DNA from: Antedon mediterranea
Lineage: Eukaryota > Echinodermata > Crinoidea > Comatulida > Antedonidae
Direction of reading: 5' to 3'
NCBI RefSeq assembly: GCF_964355755.1
Contig: NC_092674.1
Coordinates: 27,702,001 to 27,766,000 of the forward strand
Length of the DNA: 64,000 nt
The notes under the pieces are model-generated. The model was not told the DNA's origin. It was given only the letters and a program-made list of their open reading frames with translations, and did not search any database. Shown piece after piece: positions 58,556 through 64,000 of this stretch. Each line of letters opens with the position of its first letter. Within the stretch, counting starts at the first letter, position 1. The translations under genes and the position numbers were made by a program.

Positions 58556-58880
58556 CAGTTATAAATCAAAGAGCTGTATAAGCAGGATATAGAAAAAAAT
58601 CAAGATCCAATAAGTTAAAACTGCTTCAATATAGATTTATTTTTACGACATGTTTCGGGCATAGCCCATCATCGAGGCTTATACTGGTGCTGCCTAAATA
58701 CTAATACTATACTAATTTTGATCAGTATTATTATTATTATTGTGAATTACTCATTATCGATGATGGGCTATGCCCGAAACATGTCGTAAAAATAAATCTA
58801 TATTGAAGCAGTTTTAACTTATCATTGATCTTGATTTTTTCTATATCCTGCTTATACAGCTCTTTGATTTATAACTGTAT
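58553..58880. mobile_element. Large fold-back element with GGGCATAGCCC arms
   Basis: Left arm 58553-58675 and right arm 58758-58880 are inverted complements over about 123 bp. They contain CTGTATAAGCAGGATATAGA, AACTGCTTCAATATAGATTT and CGACATGTTTCGGGCATAGC. The 82-bp spacer (58676-58757) also recurs inverted at 59062-59147. It has no coding capacity. The arm core GATGATGGGCTATGCCCGAA followed by ACATGTC resembles terminal motifs of Penelope-like elements. Confidence 0.8.
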
Positions 58881-59061
58881 ATCATCATAATCATTATACA
58901 GTTATGCATTTATATAAACTGTAAAAAAAGTGGATTAAATTGTTCATTATAGATAAGTAGCCTAGATCATCTGATAAACATTCTCATATGGTACTTCTCC
59001 ACCCCCACCCACCGCCCACCATCCACCTCAAAGAAACAGCTTCTTTCATTTATAAGTAATG

Positions 59062-59147
59062 AGTAATTCACAATAATAATAATAATACTGATAAAAATTA
59101 GTATAGTATTAGTATTTAGGCGGCACCAGTATAAGCCTCGAATTTCA
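59062..59147 (-). repeat. Inverted third copy of the fold-back spacer
   Basis: GAGTAATTCACAATAATAAT to GCACCAGTATAAGCCTCGA is the reverse complement of 58672-58755 with few changes. It shows that the element exists in more than one arrangement. Confidence 0.75.
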
Positions 59148-59854
59148 CTCGAATGCCTCTCGTTAGTAGTCCTGTATTTTAGTAAGGTATAGCCTACAAC
59201 GCGCGTATTATTTCATGGACTAAATTTTCCCTTAAGTCTAATTTCGGGGCTTTCGATGTTTTTCTGAAATGCAAGCTCAAGTAGTACACAAGATGACAGG
59301 CTATACTGTATGTGCCAAAATATGTGTCTTTTAACTAATATTAAGTCAAAACTCCGTTTCGAACCCAGATTAATTATTTCACTGTGTAACCATTCATACT
59401 CCACGAAATTATTCATAATTGAATAACTTATTAAATTACATAAGTGATCGATGGTACGATATCATGTTTGATAAATTACATAATATTTTCGATTTACATA
59501 ATTTTGTCACGCATCTGTTATAAAACGCATTCGTGACATTAATACATTTAATCTTGATTGGTAATGTTGCGTGCGATACCGAATATTAACTCACTGTGAA
59601 CTGTGAAACGACTTTAAAATGTAGTACGTAATGTTATTACTTGTGATAGCACTAATGGAAAATAGATGTCATGTTACATGGGTGAATTTGTCACTATACT
59701 CATTAAGTTGAGTCGTATGTTATTTGCAACGCGTTTAACAGTTTAAAATTCCCGTATGTAGCATCGTTTCCTACACTACGTGTACCATATTTCCTTTCTA
59801 CTTTTCTTGATAATAACCTGTACTCAATTGGATACTAATATCAACATTTATAAC
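59148..59854. other. Intergenic sequence
   Basis: No gene or repeat family recognised. Confidence 0.4.
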
Positions 59855-60450
59855 AGTACCAATTGGTTACCATACCAGTAACAATTTGCTTACCATGTTA
59901 ATAACAAATTGGTTACCATCTTAGTAACAATTTGGTTACCATGTTAATAACAAATTGGTTATCATCTTAGTAACAATTTGGTTACCGTCTTAGTAACAAA
60001 TTAGTCACCATCTTAGTAACAAATTGGTTAACAGTACCGAATTGGTTACCATGCCAGTAACGAATTGGTTACCATGTTAGTAACAAATTGGTTACCATGT
60101 TAGTAACGAATTGGTTACCATACCAGTAACAATTTGGTTACCATGTTAATAACAAATTGGTTACCATCTTAGTAACAAATTGGTTACCATCTTAGTAACA
60201 AATTGTTCACCATCTTAGTAACAAATTGGTAAACAGTACCGAATTGGTTACCATGCCAGTAACGAATTGGTTACCATGTTAGTAACAAATTGGTTACCAT
60301 GTTAGTAACAAATTGGTTACCATGTTAGTAACAAATTAGTTACCAGGTTATTCAAAAATTGGTTACAGTACCGAATTGGTTACCATGCCAGTAACAAATT
60401 GGTTAATGGTATCGGTACCGAATTGGTTAACAGTACCGCGTTGATATTAC
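59855..60450 (+). repeat. Minisatellite of about 23 bp, AACAAATTGGTTACCATGTT
   Basis: About 25 units built on AATTGGTTACCAT(G/C)(T/C)TAGTAAC. A higher-order repeat is visible: the block running from CAGTACCGAATTGG through several TTAGTAAC units recurs at about 60030, 60235 and 60366. Diverged units continue weakly to about 60700. Confidence 0.9.
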
Positions 60451-61632
60451 CGAATTTGTTACAAATACTGAATTGGTTATACGTTACCGTGCCGAATGTT
60501 TACAGTACCACATTCGTCACCATCGAACTTGCTACCAGCTAAATTGTGGTTGAGAGTACCGAATTCGTTAACAATACCAAGTTTGTTAGCGTACTGAAAT
60601 GGTTAACAGTAACAAATTCGTTACCATGCTGTAATGAATCGGTTACCATGCCTGTACTGAATTGATTGGTACCGAATCGGTCACCAATCGGTCTACTGTT
60701 AGGCCTACCAATCTGCCATCTAATACCTGTGCTATAAGAACATTTATTTCATAAGTTTATCTTTACGACATTCATGTTTGTTCTTTATATTTGTCTAATG
60801 TGAATCTTTGACCTGTGTTGTACTTCTATTGTATGTGTGATGACCCTTATTGCATTTATCTAAACAATCATGTTAAGTGTTTGATATTATTACTTTACAA
60901 TTATGATACGATACGGGGGCGAAGGGAAAAAATAGGCTAATAATCCTAATGATGTTTCATGCCTGCAATCGGAACAGCTTTTGTGTACATCTTCACTATA
61001 TAAATTATTGTTTGAACGAATTCATTATCAGGAAAGACCTATGACGTAGTGGTGTTTACTGTCGGAACATGATTAATCACAGAAATGAACAGGTAATTCA
61101 ACTTCTCTGAACGTAAGAAATATTGCCATACCGCCCTCTATAACTATTGGTAAAATGACCAGCCCAATTTCTTTTCATTTGGAATGATTCACTTGTCACA
61201 GTCGGTTGCAGATCTACATAAGTTTGTTCTGCTATTGTTGTTTTCTCCCGGGCCAACCAACCGGCTTTTGGACCTCAAAGATTTGTTAGGCAAAGTACCA
61301 AGTAAGATTATAACACACTTATGTATTATTGTAATGTTGAGTATAGTTTTGACTAGCAGGGACCATACAGCTGTGACCTGCACTGACTTACTTTACAGTG
61401 TAAGCAGGTACTTAGTACCTCCATGGTTACAGTACCAGGTGCTTGAGCCTAGCCTAGTAGGTGTGGTTTGTAAGCCTACAATTTGTCTCCAACTTTCTTG
61501 ACAAATTCAACTTTTTCTGCATTAGGTAGGCCCACTGTAATGCTTGTGTAATTTTAGAATTGTTACCGCCAGCTACCTTATTTCAAATAATTTTTTTTAA
61601 AAGTTTTTAATATTTTTATTTAGACCAAACAG
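60451..61632. other. Upstream region of the doublecortin-like kinase
   Basis: Diverged minisatellite units fade out by about 60700. No coding exon seen. A T-rich tract ends TTTATTTAG at 61623, a good acceptor 10 bp before the ATG, so an upstream non-coding exon is likely. The short frames at 61184-61501 are not convincing. Confidence 0.5.
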
Positions 61633-64000
61633 ATGGCAGATTATACAGTATCAGAACTTGAGCATTTTCATGCAGATAGACGCAAGTTGCGCTCTATTCA
61701 CAACGGCCTTCCAAGTCCTGCACACAGTGCACATGGCGTGCTCATCCGAACGTCTCTCCGTAAACTTACAACTGACAAGAAAGCAATAAAGGTCCGATTT
61801 TATCGAAATGGTGATCGTCTCTTCAAAGGAATAACGTATGCAGTGTCGCCAGAAAGATTTAGAAATTTTGAGGCACTGTTGGCTGATCTTACACGCACAT
61901 TAGCTGACCAATCACATCTTCCACAGGGCGTGAGACAAATATTCACTGCAGATGGATCACGCCGAATTCACTCGCTGACCGAATTGCTTCCAGGTGAAAG
62001 CTATGTGTGCGCTTCGCAAGAGGTGTTTAAGAGAATAGACTATACAAAAATTAGCAACCAAACGTGGAGTCACGGTACGCCTCCACGCGAGAGTAAAAGT
62101 TTATACGAAAACCGGTCGTCATCTCCCGCTAACAGAGGGGTAGAAAGTGCGCAGGAAGATACTCGAACATTCATAAAACCTAAACTAGTAACGGTTATTA
62201 AAAGCGGTTCAAAGCCTCGTAAAGCAGCTCGTATTCTTCTGAACAAGAAAACCGCACATTCTTTTGATCAAGTTTTAACGGACATTACCGACGCAATCAA
62301 GTTGGATTCTGGAGCTGTTCGCAAACTTTACACAATCAACGGCAAACAGGTACGTACCGATAGCGTACTCTGCGTGAATCAGGAGTTCTAACTTGTGGTG
62401 CTCAACTTAACCCAGTGTTCTATATTAGTTGTTGTTTTTTATAATTTAGGTAGAGGAGAATGTTCCCGAAAACACTCTCTCGTGCCTAACAGCCGGGTCG
62501 GGCGAATCCCTCTTGATCTGTCCGTGTAATAGTATTCATGTTGTCTTGTTCTTAATGAAATGTCTATTCACCATTTTGAGTTTAATTATTCAATCTTTCA
62601 AATGCACAGCTGGATATAAATAAGATCAGTAAAGAGGTAGATTATCTACAAAAGACAATTACTAAGATATCGCAGTCAATCTAATTAAGGCAATTTAAGC
62701 TGAAAAGGGATTATGTTGATTAACCAAAACTAATTACAAATTAAATTTATGTGCTATGCAAAATCTAAAGTAAGCATGTCCACAAAATCTGCTTGTTCTA
62801 AAATACAGTATTAAAAAAAATGCTAATGTCAACTTTTTTTAATAAGTTTTTAAAGAAAATATCACAATGATGAGTTATTGAAATACTGTACTAAATTATT
62901 ATACAGTATTTATTCATATTGGATTCAATATAAACGTGATTCATATTTTATTGTTTTCACCTTGAATAAATTTGGAAATTGAAAAAAAATATGCATTCAA
63001 TGATAAACAGTATGAAACATAGTGTGATGGAAACTTGACATTAGATATGAGCACGTTGTCCATGGTAATCTGTTATCGACAGCCATACCGGATTTGGTTT
63101 GGTGCGGATAAAAAGTGAAAGTTTATTTTAGATACCGGTAATGTGCTCATAAATTATATAGCTACCACATCATGATCTCTGTTTTGAATCATAGAACATT
63201 TATATAAGGACAATTTATTCAATATAAATACTGTTGTATATGAATAAGTATACGCCAAGCAACCCTCCTGTGTACAAAATTTTGGAAAAATTAGGGTTGA
63301 GATTAATTATGTAATAGTTAATAATTATAATAATAATAATTTTCATGCAATGTACTGTAGGCCTACAGTAATAAATATTAATATTATACTGTAGATATAT
63401 TAGGTGGAAGTTCCATTGTTTTGAATACATTTTTTTTGTAGGTCACTTGTTTGCAGGATTTTTTCAAGGACGACGAGGTCTTTATTGCATATGGACAGGA
63501 AAGACATTCCCATGATGATTTCGATTTGGCAAACACTGGTATTTAATTTTACCTTAATTTATTAGCTGTTGTTTATAATTACCAATATTTGACAGTGCCA
63601 CCATAGCACTGAACTTAACTAAACTATATACAATATTGTTTACTGTCTTCACAGAATTCCACAACATTTCGGCGTACCGAAAGTCGGCGAGGCGGGACCG
63701 TGCGATGCTGAAAAGTCCTGCTCCAATGCGGCATAGTATGTCGCCAAGTAGCAACAGTAAGAAGTTCTATTCTTTAATTCTATTGAAAAACTAGTCAAGA
63801 GATATAACACAATATAACATTTAAACTAACTGTATGTTGGAACAAAAGAAAGTATAACAGTTCATAGTATAGCACCAATAACAACATTTTGCCACAGAAC
63901 GTATTTTACGAAAAATCATCCTTATTTATTATTTTGCAGTGAATGGTCGACCAAGCTCAGGTGCGAGAACCAAAACACCTGAACATCCATTCTCGCCTAA
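61633..64000 (+). CDS. DCLK: Doublecortin-like kinase (DCLK), N-terminal exons; runs off the window
   Basis: Exons 61633-62349, 63442-63538, 63655-63756 and 63940 to the window edge join in frame (donors GTACGT, GTATTT, GTAAGA). First DCX domain: [12 protein letters not shown], then [50 protein letters not shown]. Linker: a Ser/Arg-rich stretch. Second DCX domain: [40 protein letters not shown], then [18 protein letters not shown]. After it comes a basic Ser/Pro-rich segment ([16 protein letters not shown]), as in DCLK before the kinase. The DCX pair binds and stabilises microtubules. The kinase domain is not reached, so a kinase-less doublecortin cannot be excluded. The first coding exon carries DCX1 and most of DCX2. 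Confidence 0.93.

Noticed and set aside
61184-61501. A hydrophobic open frame upstream of DCLK as a possible secreted peptide
   Set aside because: No family is recognised and an overlapping antisense frame exists. The sequence looks like non-coding DNA before a spliced leader exon.

Overview
This is an AT-rich animal genomic window with spliced genes, long introns, a tRNA-derived SINE with an ATT-rich tail, dense MITE-like inverted-repeat elements and many minisatellites. The gene set (ST6GalNAc sialyltransferase, dCMP deaminase, KIBRA/WWC, two intronless class A GPCRs, doublecortin-like kinase) and the recurring AGGCCTA and TACTGTA words suggest an invertebrate deuterostome, most likely an echinoderm. 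That assignment is inference. No bacterial, CRISPR or rRNA feature was seen.

Layout. 699-3849 (+): the last three coding exons of a GT29 sialyltransferase of the ST6GALNAC3-6 type. 6359-7621 (-): deoxycytidylate deaminase (DCTD), four exons recognised. 7690-8669: a CTAG-rich tract, then a promoter-like interval with CCAAT and CRE-like motifs; DCTD and the next gene diverge from it. 8670-36770 (+): a complete 22-exon KIBRA/WWC gene (1170 residues; the exon lengths sum to a multiple of three and every junction keeps frame), with two WW domains, coiled coils, a serine-rich stretch, a C2 domain and a C-terminal aPKC-type region. 36771-39532: its probable long 3' UTR with a minisatellite. 41357-42412 and 49802-50728 (+): two single-exon rhodopsin-like receptors related to each other and separated by mobile-element debris that includes a LINE 3' fragment. 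51-61 kb: repeat-rich intergenic DNA with a local duplication, nested MITEs, a 47-bp perfect hairpin insertion, a large fold-back and a 23-bp minisatellite. 61633-64000 (+): the 5' coding part of a doublecortin-like kinase, running off the window.

The genes do not form a pathway. KIBRA is a Hippo-pathway and polarity scaffold, DCTD makes dUMP for thymidylate synthesis, the sialyltransferase is a Golgi enzyme, DCLK binds microtubules and the GPCRs are orphan plasma-membrane receptors. The only structural link is the head-to-head DCTD/KIBRA arrangement. The most notable non-genic material is a set of short inverted-repeat families, labelled A to G here. For two insertions (a family C copy and a 47-bp hairpin) a duplicated segment in the same window preserves the empty site.
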